Shown here: positions 42,721-54,059 of the stretch, in pieces
Numbering within the stretch: position 1 is the first letter of the stretch
Layout: each line of letters starts with the position of its first letter
NCBI RefSeq assembly: GCF_036711975.1
Contig: NC_091976.1
Span: 806,001 to 870,000, forward strand
Source: Onthophagus taurus
Lineage: Eukaryota; Arthropoda; Insecta; Coleoptera; Scarabaeidae
Direction of reading: 5' to 3'
Length of the DNA: 64,000 nt
Position numbers and translations under genes: made by a program
Notes under the pieces: model-generated
Databases searched by the model: none
What the model saw: the letters and a program-made list of their open reading frames with translations, nothing else
What the model was told of the DNA's origin: nothing

Positions 42721-43480
42721 TGTGTAAGGGGTTGCTCCCCATGCTAGTATGGAGTAAGACAGTATGGAATAAACAAATGCAAAGTAAGCACATTTTACTG
42801 CTTTTGGCGTTACAGTTACTGCAAGCTGCCTTAGGAGAAATATATGACGGTTAACTTTTTTGCCGATCTCCTCACTACGTTCATTTAAACGCAGTATAGG
42901 AGCGGCAATGTAGAGGCCCAAAAACTTGGTTACATCGGGACAAGGAGCATCAATCTGCCTCAATGTGAACGGAAAAATGACAATTTTATTTTCATTAAGA
43001 CAAAGGTCGTTCGTAAGGCACCAGTCCGATGTCCTCGACAGTTATCAAGACCCGCTTTTATATAATATGCAAAGTCATTGAAGAACAATAGAAATAAGAG
43101 GAGACCCAAGAGTGACTTGTGGTACCCCTCTCACCATTAGCAAGGAGTCAGATATCGAGTTATTGACTCTTGTCACCTGCGTCCTCCCGTTTAGATATGA
43201 GTGAATGAGACTGATAGAAAGATCATCAAAAATTCTCACATTTGCGGAATATCTAACTTCAGTCTTTCAACCTCACATGAGAAAAATTCATCCATTGAAG
43301 AACACATAGTGGACACTCTTGAGGCATCTCATCAAATTTGTTTACTGACGGTAAAGTTTAAAAAAGCAGACCTTCTCAGTGTGATTACAAGTTTTAACCC
43401 TAAAAATCCCCTGGTTATGATTACAGTCCAAATATTGAATCAAGTACCTGATCAAACTCATTACCTACATTTTTAATGCC
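42690..43480 (-). pseudogene. Decayed non-LTR reverse transcriptase
   Basis: From right to left on the minus strand: 'SYLNGRTQVTRVNNSIS', 'VRGVPQVTLGSPL' (GVPQGSxLGP), 'NDFAYYIKAG', 'DWCLTNDLCLNENKIVIFPF', 'TKFLGLYIAAPILRLNERSE', 'HIFLLRQLAVTV' and 'YSILAWGATPY'. The order is that of CR1/jockey-like RT plus thumb. Several frameshifts; the FADD box is lost. Confidence 0.65.
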
Positions 43481-43549
43481 ATGCTTCGACGAATACTTCC
43501 CAGTACATAGAATCGTCAAAACAAAGAGATAGCTTCTGCACAGCGGCAT

Positions 43550-44290
43550 CATTGGATATCTGGCAGGCTTATATAAGTCTTTTCAATAAAGTCTTTTCAC
43601 TGAACTTAAAAAACAACTACCTCGCCAATACTATTCCCTACTGCGATCATATTTGGAGGAGAGGTTCTTCTTTGTCTCACAGGAAGGTCAACCCAAACAT
43701 TATATCTTATACATACATGCCAACCAGCATTTACACCAGTACTTGCTGCAGCATTAAGCTGACAACAGTGTTATCTTGACCTCTCACAGGGACCCCCAAA
43801 TTGCTTTTTACCATCTTCAATAGCACTTACTCAAACTGGCTAAATGGACTAAGTGATAGAGAATCAAAGTAAACTGTAAAAAATCTGCACACTAAACCAA
43901 GGGACGTGTCTACAACTAAGTCTAAACAATGTTCCTCACCAATTCAAATTGAAATCAAATACTTGGGAATCTATTGAGACAACCATTTAGTATGGGAAAA
44001 CATATTTGGACCAAGAAGCTTCAATTGGGACTCATATATAGAAAAATATATTGGTATATGAGAAGAGAATCATACCTTAGTGTACAAAATTTTGTGTAGA
44101 AAAGCAATTTGTTTCTGCATCACTCCATCCTAAAGCCCATATGGATGTATGGCGTGCAGGTCTGGGGGACTACCAGTATGAGCCATATGCAAAAATATAA
44201 CATTTTTACTATTAGGTGAGCAGCGAACGTATGTAAATAAATTATTTCAAATCTCTACTTATATGTATAAAGAACAAACATAAAATATAG
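43550..44290 (+). pseudogene. Jockey-type reverse transcriptase C-terminal remnant
   Basis: Reads, in shifting frames, 'LFTIFNSTYSNWLN', 'IKYLGIY', 'WTKKLQLGLIYRKIYWYM' and 'LKPIWMYGVQVWGTTSMSH', the typical thumb and C-terminal signature (KPIWxYGxQLWG) of jockey ORF2. The N-terminal part (43552-43779) is only weakly similar. Confidence 0.65.
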
Positions 44291-44711
44291 AACATATAAA
44301 AACATTTAATAACAACCAATACTGTCCATTAGAACCCTGGAAATGTATGCAATCATTTCTATTATGCAATAACCAAACTTAAAATTCAGTAAATATACAA
44401 TAACCAAATTAATTTCTTAAGTTGTCCAAAGTTAAAACTTTAAAAAAAACTGTAATTATCTCACGGTCGAGGTTAGAATCAACTCGCTTTAATTGGGATA
44501 CTTAACCGCTTAATCTGGACAATCGATATTCATCTGTGTAAAAGTAAATATAAGTGGGAGTAGCGGTTGAATGCTGCGCCGGCGCATTCATGCTCAATTA
44601 TTGACTTCCATAGCGATGCCACTAAAAATACCATTCAGTTAACCGCACGCTTGAGACGACACATGCTTAATAAGTTGTTTTTTGTGACTTTTACTCTAAA
44701 ATTTCGCTAAA
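44291..44711 (+). promoter_or_regulatory. 5' flank of the pogo-derived gene, with a possible leftover terminal repeat
   Basis: AT-rich until about 44450. The segment 44476-44525 ('caactcgctttaattggg' ... 'aatctggacaatcg') resembles the ends of Tigger/pogo elements, but I find no matching inverted copy downstream of the gene. It probably also holds the promoter. Confidence 0.3.
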
Positions 44712-46154
44712 ATGCCAAGGAAAGATTTAACACTTTCAAGTAAAATTGCTTTACTCGATAAAATTAAAACTTTACCAGTTAACATAAGTTATCGAAAAAT
44801 CGCTGATATTACGGGTGTACCAAGGTCTACCATATCACGTTTATTGCAACAAGAAAATCAACTGCGTGAGGAATGGTCGGTGTGGGAAGGACGAAACGGA
44901 ATATCTAAAAGAAAGCGCGATGGAAAGGATCCAGAAGTAGAAGAAGCGCTGGATCAATGGTTTTCTGTAGTAAATAAAGGAAATATGAATATCTGCGGGT
45001 CAGTATTGAAACAAAAAGCGGAGGAGATTGCAAAAAGTTTGGAACATAATGAATTTAAAGCGACTAATGGTTGGTTATCTAGGTGGAAAGCCAGACATAA
45101 TGTCAGTTTTAAAAAAGAACACAATGAAAATGTCTATAATAAAGCTACAGAACAATGGAAAAACACGACAATTCCTACTTCGTTAGAAAAATTCTGCGCA
45201 GATGACATTTACAACGCTGACGAAACCAGTCTTTATTATCGTGATATTCCAGATGAATATCTAAATCGCACTTCACTATCAAATTATAAAAAGGCAACTG
45301 AACGAATCACTGTGCTATGCTGCGCAAATATGTCAGGAGGTGATAAAAGAGAATTACTTATTGTTGGAAAAAGTACTAAACCTCGATGCTTTCAGGACTT
45401 AATAACGGAGGCTTTACCAGTGGAGTACCACGCCAATAAAAACGCGTACATAACATCCGAAATTTTTCAAAACTGGCTTACAAGGTGGGATCTAGAATTA
45501 CAATATAACCAAAAGAAAATTATATTACTTCTTAATAATAGTGTGGCACACCTTCACTTAGATGACTTAAAAAATATAAAGTTAGAGTTTCTTCCTCCAA
45601 ATACAACAACATCGGGACAACCAATAAATATCGAGATAACCAAAAACTTAAAAACGTTGTATCATGAAAAACTCGTTAATTACGTGCAAGAATGTATCGA
45701 TGAAAATGAAACAAATACAAAAATTTCACTTTTGCAAGCATTACATTTTATCGCCGACTGTTGGCGGGAATTAAACACCAACATTATACAAAACAGCTTT
45801 GTTACATGCGGATTCAAATCATTGGAGATTTTACATCCTCTAAAAATTGAAGAGAATCAGGATGATATAAAAATAGAGTCAATATCTACGAGTGATGACA
45901 ATTTACAATGCTTTAATGAGAAGGCCATAGACACTGCAAATGAATCTATTGAATCGAAACGCCTGAAGATTAACAAAGCCGATGATGCCGGTGATGATTT
46001 TTCATGTGCACCTGTGACTCAACAAGAAGCTAAAAAATGTATAGCGAAGTTACAACGTTATTTCCTTCAAGATGGAAATGAAGATAGCCCGATGTCTGCG
46101 TTGACCATATGTGCTGATTTTGTACAACTGCAAAGTCAAGAAAATAAAAAGTAA
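44712..46154 (+). CDS. Pogo/CENP-B-type transposase-derived protein with altered DDE triad
   Basis: A single-exon 480-residue protein. Residues 1-50: psq/CENP-B N helix-turn-helix ('SYRKIADITGVPRSTISRLL'); 60-130: CENPB-type DNA-binding region ('ATNGWLSRWKARHNVSFKK'); 165-340: DDE_1 domain ('DIYNADETSLYY', 'ERITVLCCANMSG', 'ILLLNNSVAH', 'LEFLPPNTT'). The first acid D170 is kept, but the second (LLLDNxxAH in relatives) is N275 and the third (QPLDxG) is N306. An acidic tail follows. The frame is intact, an AATAAA is at about 46206, and no inverted repeat pair flanks it. I infer a domesticated DNA-binding protein (Tigger/jerky type) rather than an active transposon. Confidence 0.85.
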   Translation: MPRKDLTLSSKIALLDKIKTLPVNISYRKIADITGVPRSTISRLLQQENQLREEWSVWEGRNGISKRKRDGKDPEVEEALDQWFSVVNKGNMNICGSVLKQKAEEIAKSLEHNEFKATNGWLSRWKARHNVSFKKEHNENVYNKATEQWKNTTIPTSLEKFCADDIYNADETSLYYRDIPDEYLNRTSLSNYKKATERITVLCCANMSGGDKRELLIVGKSTKPRCFQDLITEALPVEYHANKNAYITSEIFQNWLTRWDLELQYNQKKIILLLNNSVAHLHLDDLKNIKLEFLPPNTTTSGQPINIEITKNLKTLYHEKLVNYVQECIDENETNTKISLLQALHFIADCWRELNTNIIQNSFVTCGFKSLEILHPLKIEENQDDIKIESISTSDDNLQCFNEKAIDTANESIESKRLKINKADDAGDDFSCAPVTQQEAKKCIAKLQRYFLQDGNEDSPMSALTICADFVQLQSQENKK

Positions 46155-46823
46155 GACTTTTGGGACAGTTTTGAAAAATTAACTAATTGTGTAATATTAA
46201 GTTTTAATAAAGGTTATTATTACTACAAGTTTTGAAACCAGCTGTTTGAGATAAACTCCCCTTGATCTCCTAGAATAACTTAGAAAATAAAATTAAATCT
46301 ATCTTGAACCATTCATAAAAATAACGCATAAGCATGCCGTAAGTGTTGTGAACGGTGGTGATAAATACCACGTCCCATTACGCGATATGAAGGTTTTCTG
46401 TTTTGGATAGTGTTTAAAGTAGTGAAATTAATTTCTATTATCTAACATTTTAGGATGACTGCAACTGATATTTCTTTGCTACATTATTTTTAAGCGAAGA
46501 AGTTGAAGAAGACGATCATGCAGCTATTTACTGGAACAGTATATACTGGAATTCTTGGGGGATCAATGCATTAAACTGATCCAGGAAAATGATCCACTAG
46601 TGCGAACTGGTATCACTAATAAATACTTACAAGCCCACGCGGATATTGTGGCAAAGAGGCTTCAGAATTAAAATATGGTAACTTTAACAGAATTCTACCT
46701 GGTCCTTCATGTTGGAGGTTAATTTGTTGTTGTTGGAACTTGAGCATAGGGCCAACAACCTAATCATTAAAATAAGAAGAACATCCAAACCATGTTGTAA
46801 CCCAGCCCTATGATCCGAATAAA
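46155..46823. other. 3' flank of the pogo-derived gene
   Basis: The polyadenylation signal is at about 46206. The rest has only short broken frames (for example 46500-46670) that I do not recognise. Confidence 0.35.
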
Positions 46824-47037
46824 ATGAATGTAGCCGAAGAGTCCAAAAAATACGCAATTGATGTTCTAGCAATTCAAGAACTTAAAAATAAAAGATTATT
46901 TGCTGTATTTCGCTGGAATAAAGCAAAGAAAAATAAAAGAGAAAGTCCACAAAAATTTTATCATATATACTCTCTAATTGAGACTGCGGAAGAGCATAAT
47001 AATAATAATAATAATAAACTGCCTTTATTTCTAGAGT
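46824..47037 (+). pseudogene. Possible non-LTR endonuclease start fragment
   Basis: 'ESKKYAIDVLAIQELKNKRL' resembles the 'YxIDVLAIQExR' block near the start of apurinic-type endonucleases in RTE-like elements. It breaks down after that; an AAT microsatellite follows at 46999-47015. Confidence 0.45.
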
Positions 47038-47040
47038 AAA

Positions 47041-47434
47041 GAGAACAAACAATAATAATAGTAACTATAGTTACTATAATGCAAAATAAAGATAATCAAA
47101 AAAGAAAAAAAAAACAATATTTAAAAAGAAAAATAACTTAAATACAAAACAGGTGGAAATCCTAAGGCGAAGTTCTGAATGCAACCATAATATGGCCCGC
47201 TTCTGCTCTTCCACTTAACCTTAAAAATAATTGCACTTTTATTCAATCGTAGTACATGCCTACTCCTAAAAACTAAAACTATTAATTGATTCTGCATTAT
47301 AATCTTCATTTCACTTATAATCTATCTTATATATGAGCTAATAAAATGAAAAATAATATAATGAAATAAAACAAAAACAAAATTATTCCACTTGCATTAA
47401 AATTAGATTGATCCACTACAAAGCAAACAAGAAG
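47041..47434 (-). other. A/T-rich 3' tail region of the non-LTR copy
   Basis: Downstream (in its sense) of the RT frame stop. Contains the A-rich run at 47090-47135 on the plus strand and an 'aat' repeat; may include the 3' UTR of the retrotransposon. Confidence 0.35.
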
Positions 47435-48425
47435 TCACTGTCGCTCAAATAAATGCCTAAACAATAACGTTCTGAAAGCACCCTCCCTTTTGGCCCTAAT
47501 GGTGACGGGGATAGAATTATACAGCCTATAGGCACAGTAGCTAAACGCACGACAAAACAGAGCTGTACTATGAGCAGGCGGATTAACAACATTTTTATTT
47601 CTAATATTTATACTGTATAGATCCCCTCTAAACTGAATCTTTTTACTCAAATAATTAGGCGAGCCAGTTGTGACAACCTTGTGATACAGCACTGAAGCCT
47701 GTAGAGTATAACGATTGTGAATATTCAGCCAAGTTAACTCTTTAAGCTTATGAGAGATTCTTTCAAATTTTTTAATTCTGAATATATATCTCATACAAGC
47801 GTTCTGCACTCTTTGCACTCTCAATCTATCCATGGAATCCAAACATGGATAGTAGACAGGAATACAATAATTAAGCAAAGACAGTACAAAACATTCACAA
47901 AGCACCTTTTTCATTTTTAAATTAAAAATATCTTTGAAAGAATAGAGTAATTTTAATTTCAAAAAACAAACACTTAATGTTTTAGTAATGTGCTGTTTGT
48001 ACCTAAAGGCATTATCAACAACTAGCCCAAGATTCCTTGCCTGATCAACAATAGGTATATTGCAACCGTTTAACCTAAGAATCAGATTAGCTTTCAATTT
48101 CTCGACTTCCACATTTCTGCCAAACAGAATAACTACACTTTTATCAGGGTTTAATATCAAGTCGTGATTCTTTGCAAATTCACTGACATTCGCTAAGTCC
48201 TTATTAATTTTCCATGCTGCCCCCTCATATTCAAGAAACGGAAGGTTGTAGTATAGCTGAGTGTCGTCAGCATACATATGAATTTTACAATAATTGACAG
48301 CTTTTTGAAGCATAGATGTGTATAAACACCGACCCCTGCGGTACTCCACGCTTCAGCTTCAATGGTTCAGAAATTAAGCCATTGACCTGTACACATTGGC
48401 ATCTGTCTATTAAACATAACATAAC
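47435..48425 (-). pseudogene. Non-LTR reverse transcriptase, C-terminal half
   Basis: Open frame 48349-47435 (304 residues): 'IHMYADDTQLYYNLPF' (catalytic YADD), 'NHDLILNPDKSVVILFG', 'ARNLGLVVDNAFRYKQHI', 'RVQRVQNACMRYIFRI', 'RISHKLKELTWLNIHNRY'. Just upstream, to 48425, 'VNGLISEPLKLKRGVPQGSV' is readable and the ~15 residues after GVPQGSV are deleted. Its C-terminal part matches the fragment at the left edge of the window (2-505). The frame to 47435 looks complete. Confidence 0.85.
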
Positions 48426-48429
48426 AGAT

Positions 48430-48830
48430 AGCTTCTATGATGAGCTATAAATCGTATGTGAGAAAATTCGTAAACATGACGGCATTGTGGTCCTCGGAGA
48501 TTTTAATGTTAAATTTGGCAAACACGACTGTTTTACTAATATTTTTGGGAAACACAACCTCCATGAAGAGACAAGTAGTAACCAACTAAGAGCTGCACAA
48601 TTTGCCGCAAATAATAACTTGAAAGTCATGAGCATTTGGTTTGCACGAAAAAATAAAAATAAAGGAACCTGGGAAATACTGGGAACAAACGAAACTAACC
48701 AAATAGGCCATAAGTTAGTCTGTAAGTGAGAAAATAATTCCATCCAGAACATCAGATCATAGCGAAGAGCAGACCCAGAGCAGTGACTCAAATTACTGCT
48801 TGTTAGGAGTTAAAATGAACCAACACATAG
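48430..48830 (+). pseudogene. Apurinic-type endonuclease fragment of a non-LTR element
   Basis: The frame reads 'IVVLGDFNVKFGKHDCFTN', 'GKHNLHEETSSNQLRAAQFA', 'LKVMSIWFARKNKNKGTWE', then 'NQIGHKLVC' and, past a stop, 'IQNIRSSRRADPEQ'. These are the GDFN, T-x-F...K-x-TW, NQIDHV and RSxRGAD-x-x-SDH blocks of RTE/craniofacial-type endonucleases. The catalytic Asp of NQIDH is Gly here. No RT follows. Confidence 0.75.
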
Positions 48831-50043
48831 TTCTTGTAATGAAAAGTTAACGACCAAATTAGTTATAACGATCCTTCCCTGTACAAGATCCCAACAATAT
48901 TATTAATAATTTTTGTATACGCGATTGGTCCTTCGGATGTACGTAGAGATTTACTCTCTTTCTGATAGTGTAAAAACCATCTTCCCCTATTGGCATGAAA
49001 ATCTATACCTACTGTTGTTTTGCATTTATACAACTAGAGGACTTGCGTCACGTATTAATGAATACAATGTCTCACTTCCTTCGTAGTTTTCGTGCAAATT
49101 ATAGTATTTATAGTTGTACCACATTTCTATTAAATATGCCGGACGAAATAAAAATTACAACACAATACATATTTGTATTCACATCCGTGTTATTATGTTG
49201 AAATTGCTGAATTCCATTTCCTAACTATGCGTCTTACAAATGTAATATTTAATTATAATTATTATTAATCTCTCTGTTTGTACCTATCATTTTTGTAACG
49301 CAAAATATTATTTTTTCTATGGTTATCCTTCCAACGTAAAAATGACTGGATATCAATCGTGGTGTCTAGAGTTTGTACAGAGAACGCTTTAGGAACTGCC
49401 ACAATCCATATTATAAAACAATTCAAAAGGTAGAAATACGTTATTTGTACGACACTTGACTTCGAAAACTTGTGGGAACAGGAAGAACTGATATTGCAGG
49501 ATGTTGGAAATAATCCTACAGTTCCTCAGTTCCTAAACATCCCCGATGATGTACTTCTTTTATCTATCTAGAGCTTTCACAAATTCCGCATACCGGAAAT
49601 GATCTATTGAAAGTAAATTTATTCACATTTAACTTGGTTTCATGTTGAAGTTTCCAACCATCATTATTATATCCTATGAACATCCTATGAAAAGACATAG
49701 TGCCAATAATGGCCAATAGATAATGCTATAGTAAAATCATATTGTACGTCAGCGGAATTAGCAGAGACGTTGGTCTGTGAATGTTTGAAAACTCTTTGGC
49801 AGGTGTCTTAGGCGATATTCCTTTACAACAGCATATTCTATATTATAATCACTGAACATTTTTAACCCAACTTTTTCTAGTAAATTGATTAGGCAGAATA
49901 GGTGGCAAACGCTCTGACTACATTATGAATATCGTTATCAATATTCTTACAACAATAGTAAGGAGTAAACGATGTTATGTTAGTTTTGATTCAAAATTAC
50001 CGTTCATATAAACAAATATTTATAAATAAATCTTTAATACAAT
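48831..50043. other. AT-rich intergenic sequence
   Basis: No coding sequence, long repeat or element end recognised. Confidence 0.4.
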
Positions 50044-50437
50044 TTAACACACCCGATGTCTCTTACTAAAATATTCATTTCTTGTTTTTCGTAAATATTT
50101 AATATGTACACATCTTCTAAATGGAGTCTCAAATGCTTTAAGGCCTCTATAAACTTCTCTCAGCGTCAACCAAAATTTTAGGCCAAAATGTTGGATATGT
50201 TCACGTTCATTAAGTACTGATAAAGACAATATCCTCTGATAATTCTGTACTTTCATTTATAATCAGACTTGATGTTGGATTTTCAGAGCAGTTATTTATT
50301 TTAGTACAACGCTGGTTGTAATTTATTAACGCGCCAACCAGTTGTCTTTCACTTTCCTTTCCCAGAATTCTTTTGTTTGAACTGATAACCAGACAATTGT
50401 GTAAGACCATGAGACATTCTGAAAGAGGCGCACACAT
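50044..50437 (-). other. Two overlapping minus-strand frames, unrecognised
   Basis: Frames 50437-50210 and 50256-50044 overlap and could be one frameshifted coding piece ('MVLHNCLVISSNKRILGKES' then 'HIQHFGLKFWLTLREVYRG'). Composition looks coding. I do not recognise a family; a decayed transposase or a host exon are both possible. Confidence 0.25.
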
Positions 50438-51341
50438 ACCTTAAATTAAACATCATATAGTAATACATTTAAAAATTATGATTTATTACACATTATTAAA
50501 CATGTAATTCGTTCAAATTTGAGAAACGTTATTTGAAAGGAGCAATATAGGATACTGTAAGTGTCGATAAAAAAGAATGCTAGAATAAGAAGAAGCAGGA
50601 GAGTTGGTGTGATGTATAAAAAGGGCCGTTAAGAATACAGTTAAATAAAGTATTAAAAATAAGTTGTTTGCCTTTAATTAAAATTTGCAACACCCCGTTC
50701 GTAATTAAATGGGAGAAGCAGTTGAATTAAAAATAAGAATGGGTTATCTGTCGGGAAGATATCCTACTATATATTCTCTTGAAGCTAATAAAGAAAACTG
50801 CAATGTATATCGCTTAGTATACATAAACATCCACAAAACCCTAATTAATTTGTAATATCATAACAAAACAAATAAAATCGTTTGATATAGCTAGCTTTCA
50901 AGAAAATGAACCCAATAAAATATGATAAAAATGAAACAGTTATGTGAATAACATGTATGTAAGTAAATCAATTATCAGTACTTATTAAACAAATTAGTAG
51001 GGAATTTTAGTTAGTTATAAACAAATTTATATCTAAGAGAAGATAATTAAATTATGGAGAATTAATGATAAAAAAAAAGATAAGTAACGTCACAAAAGTA
51101 ATTAGTGGATATTGATTTTTGGTAAATAATTAAAAACCTGTATTGATTAAATATTATATTGTAAAAATTTATAGTATTCTTCAGAAAAAAGTGTGTATTT
51201 TGGATTTGCAAACTGAATCTAAGTAAGTCAATATTTGGAATTTTATTACAATTAACTCACTTCTGCATTTAACAATGGAAATATTATAGAAAACTCATGG
51301 TTTATATGATATAATTTTATTAACACATTGAGCGATTATAA
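50438..51341. other. AT-rich intergenic sequence
   Basis: No supported feature. Confidence 0.4.
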
Positions 51342-51533
51342 TCAATCGTTTTTCTCCAAAGAACTATATTTGTTGAACATGATCATGAAAACTTTGTTAT
51401 AAGGACCTTGTTTTGGAGGAGCTCCTTTTAGACGTTTTATGGCATAAGAATAGGTATAATATGGTATGACTTTACAAACACTTAATAGTTGAATATTATG
51501 TTCCATTTGATTTGAAACACTGGGAAATGACAT
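51342..51533 (-). CDS. Small hypothetical protein (63 residues)
   Basis: ATG at 51533 to TGA at 51342. Contains 'PYYTYSYAIKRLKGAPPKQG' and ends 'KYSSLEKND'. Composition is less AT-driven than the surrounding random frames, but there is no family I can name, no clear promoter and no splice evidence. May be an exon or chance. Confidence 0.25.
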   Translation of the reverse strand: MSFPSVSNQMEHNIQLLSVCKVIPYYTYSYAIKRLKGAPPKQGPYNKVFMIMFNKYSSLEKND

Positions 51534-51928
51534 TATGGATATTATACTAAATTATTATACTTTATTATTATATCTATTATTGTTGTATTTGTATTTGATG
51601 AAATAGTTTTATGTATAATAAATCTTAAGGATGTTATTAGTAATAGATCTGACTAGCAAAACATGTTCCAAAAGTTTGTGCTATGTAAAAATATATTCAA
51701 ATGCTTTCTTGCACCTACATAACCTTTAGTTACCACTGTAATTTAGACTTAAAAATATATCAGTTTTAAGTAGTACCAATTTTTATTTATATATCTTATA
51801 AGTTGAATTAGTGAATATTCATTTTTTTACATTGATAAAAAGTGTATGACCTTCAAGACATAATTAAACAAGATATTGCGAATGTAAATCATTTTATTTA
51901 GGTGTCAAGGTTATTTTCCCTTTAATAT
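51534..51928. other. AT-rich spacer
   Basis: No supported feature. Confidence 0.4.
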
Positions 51929-53946
51929 ACCCAGTAAACAACACACATCTGTGAAACATTTCAATTTTAACGTACAGTGAATTAAATGAAACATCTTAGA
52001 ACTACGTCTCATATACGTGATAGATAACAATAATAGATTTTTACGAAACGTATCTAAAGATATGTATCAAATACATTTCAGTAGGAATATTTATGAAATA
52101 TCATTAAAATATGTAGCAGAAACATTTTATTTGAAACATTTCTTTACAAATGTGTCTGAAACATGTCTGGAACATCTTCATCGCGGTCAGCGTTTTGTTC
52201 TATTGTGTTTTGTTCTGTTCTCAGTTCGAATCGTTCGAATATTGGTTTAGAATGGCGCAAGTTTTGTATAAGTTTTTTTATATATCACCACTAGATTTAG
52301 TTAATGAAAATACGGCTAGTGAACACTATTTAAAGAAAGAGGCATATGTAATAGTTATTTATATTACAAGTGGGCTAGAAACATTATTATTAATTATGTA
52401 ATTATGCTCTAGCCCACGTGTGATATACAGCATTTTATCTACGACTGCTAAAAATTACTAAAAAAACAATTTCTTTAAAAAAGTCTATTTGACATTTATA
52501 ATAGTATATTAAAAAACAAGTTTCGTAAGACACGCTTGAAATGCACGAATTCAAGTTGGAAAACGAGTGGCGAAGCCACGAGTTTTTTAATGAATGAGTG
52601 CTTTAAGTCTTATGAAACGTGTTTTTTATGCTATTTTTTGTAATTCGCGTTTTTATCCTTTTTTTTTAACAAAAATAAAATAAATTTTGACAATGTAGGG
52701 AAATAGGTATGCAGCAGTTGGTAACACTGTAGCACTTGAAAATAGAAATTTGCATTGACAATTAGAAACTATCAAAACACAAAATGTATTCACCTGAAAA
52801 AATGTTTCATGTACACCTCCCAAAATAAGAGAAATTGCTCAGTGCTCAATGTCCTCATCATTGCGGACCTTGTATTCGATGCTAAGAACGTATTTAAACA
52901 TCCATAGACAAAAATTGTCACATTGACAACTAGAAAAATTAATGACGCAATGTCACCAACTTGAACTGGCTCCATAAAATGTTGCTAAAATCTCATTACA
53001 GCATCGGATGCTGTAAGGAGTCTCATTACAGCACCCGTTTGAGTACTGTTAGAGCTTTCATTACCGTCGCGAATTACAAAAAAATATTTTGAAATGATCG
53101 TTGACAAGTTTGAATTGTCAGTTTCAACGACATGTTTTCTCATCTGGAATAAGTGTTTCGAAATGTAAAAACATAACAATTAATGTTTATAATAAATAGT
53201 ATTGTTTCTCTGTAAGTAGATAGCACTTTTTCTTTGGTATTGTTGCTCGTTTCAATAAATTAAGTCTGTTCTGATTAGGTTAAAAATGCGTTACGTAATG
53301 AAACCAGTGCGGTAATGAACTTCATTACGTAACTCAAATCACCTCAAATGAGTGCGGTAATGATGACTTATCAAAGCAGTCGTAGATAATAGTATATTAT
53401 TCAACAAGCGTATAATGGCGGCTGTTACCCACGAAGATGAAGTTGTAATCTGAATGGGTAACATCTATTATACGCAAGTTGAATACTATACTTTATCTAC
53501 AACTATTTAATTTTGAAAAAAAAATTCAAAAAAAGGAAAAAAAATAAACTTGATAGACATTTCAGACATAACCTCAATATAAGAAAGCTGTCATTTCTGT
53601 TGATATTTTATTTTTTGATTGGTAGGCCGTGTCAGAACTGTGGAATAATGGCTTCATTATTCAACACTTTGTCAATCATGAGTAATGCGTGTCATTACCC
53701 GTCAAAAATCAAATGTATAATGAATAGATAATTCAATAGTTGTAGATAAACGTATTTACATTTCAGAAATGTACCGTAATTGTCACCTATATGTTGCAGA
53801 AACGTTTCAATGAAACATAAAAAGGGCCGATTATTAGTAGTTTCAGACACGTTTCAACTATGTTTCAGAAATATGTCGAAGAAACATTTCATGTTTCAAT
53901 AATATGTACCAGAAATATTTCTGAAACGCAAATTTGTTTACTGGGT
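51929..53946. mobile_element. Fold-back element ending ACCCAGTAAACAA with nested hairpins
   Basis: Left end ACCCAGTAAACAA (51929) and right end TTGTTTACTGGGT (to 53946). Both arms carry many short GAAACAT/GAAACGT motifs in mixed order (for example 51952, 51987, 52120, 52133, 52156 and, on the right, 53790-53935). Inside are further inverted pairs: 'tctacgactgct' (52438) with 'agcagtcgtaga' (53376), and 'attattcaacaagcgtataa' (53395) with 'attatacgcaagttgaatac' (53468). No transposase found. Target duplication unclear. Confidence 0.6.
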
Positions 53947-54059
53947 ATAAATTTATTTAATATAGGTACTATAATTTTACAGGTTTTTAAGTGTAACTTA
54001 AAAGCTGTTGAAAAGTATATTTCATTATAAAAAATCAAAATAATTAATTGGTGTCTGCA

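Noticed and set aside
46999-47015. AAT repeat as a regulatory array
   Set aside because: Ordinary microsatellite, as is the ATT repeat at 55748-55765.
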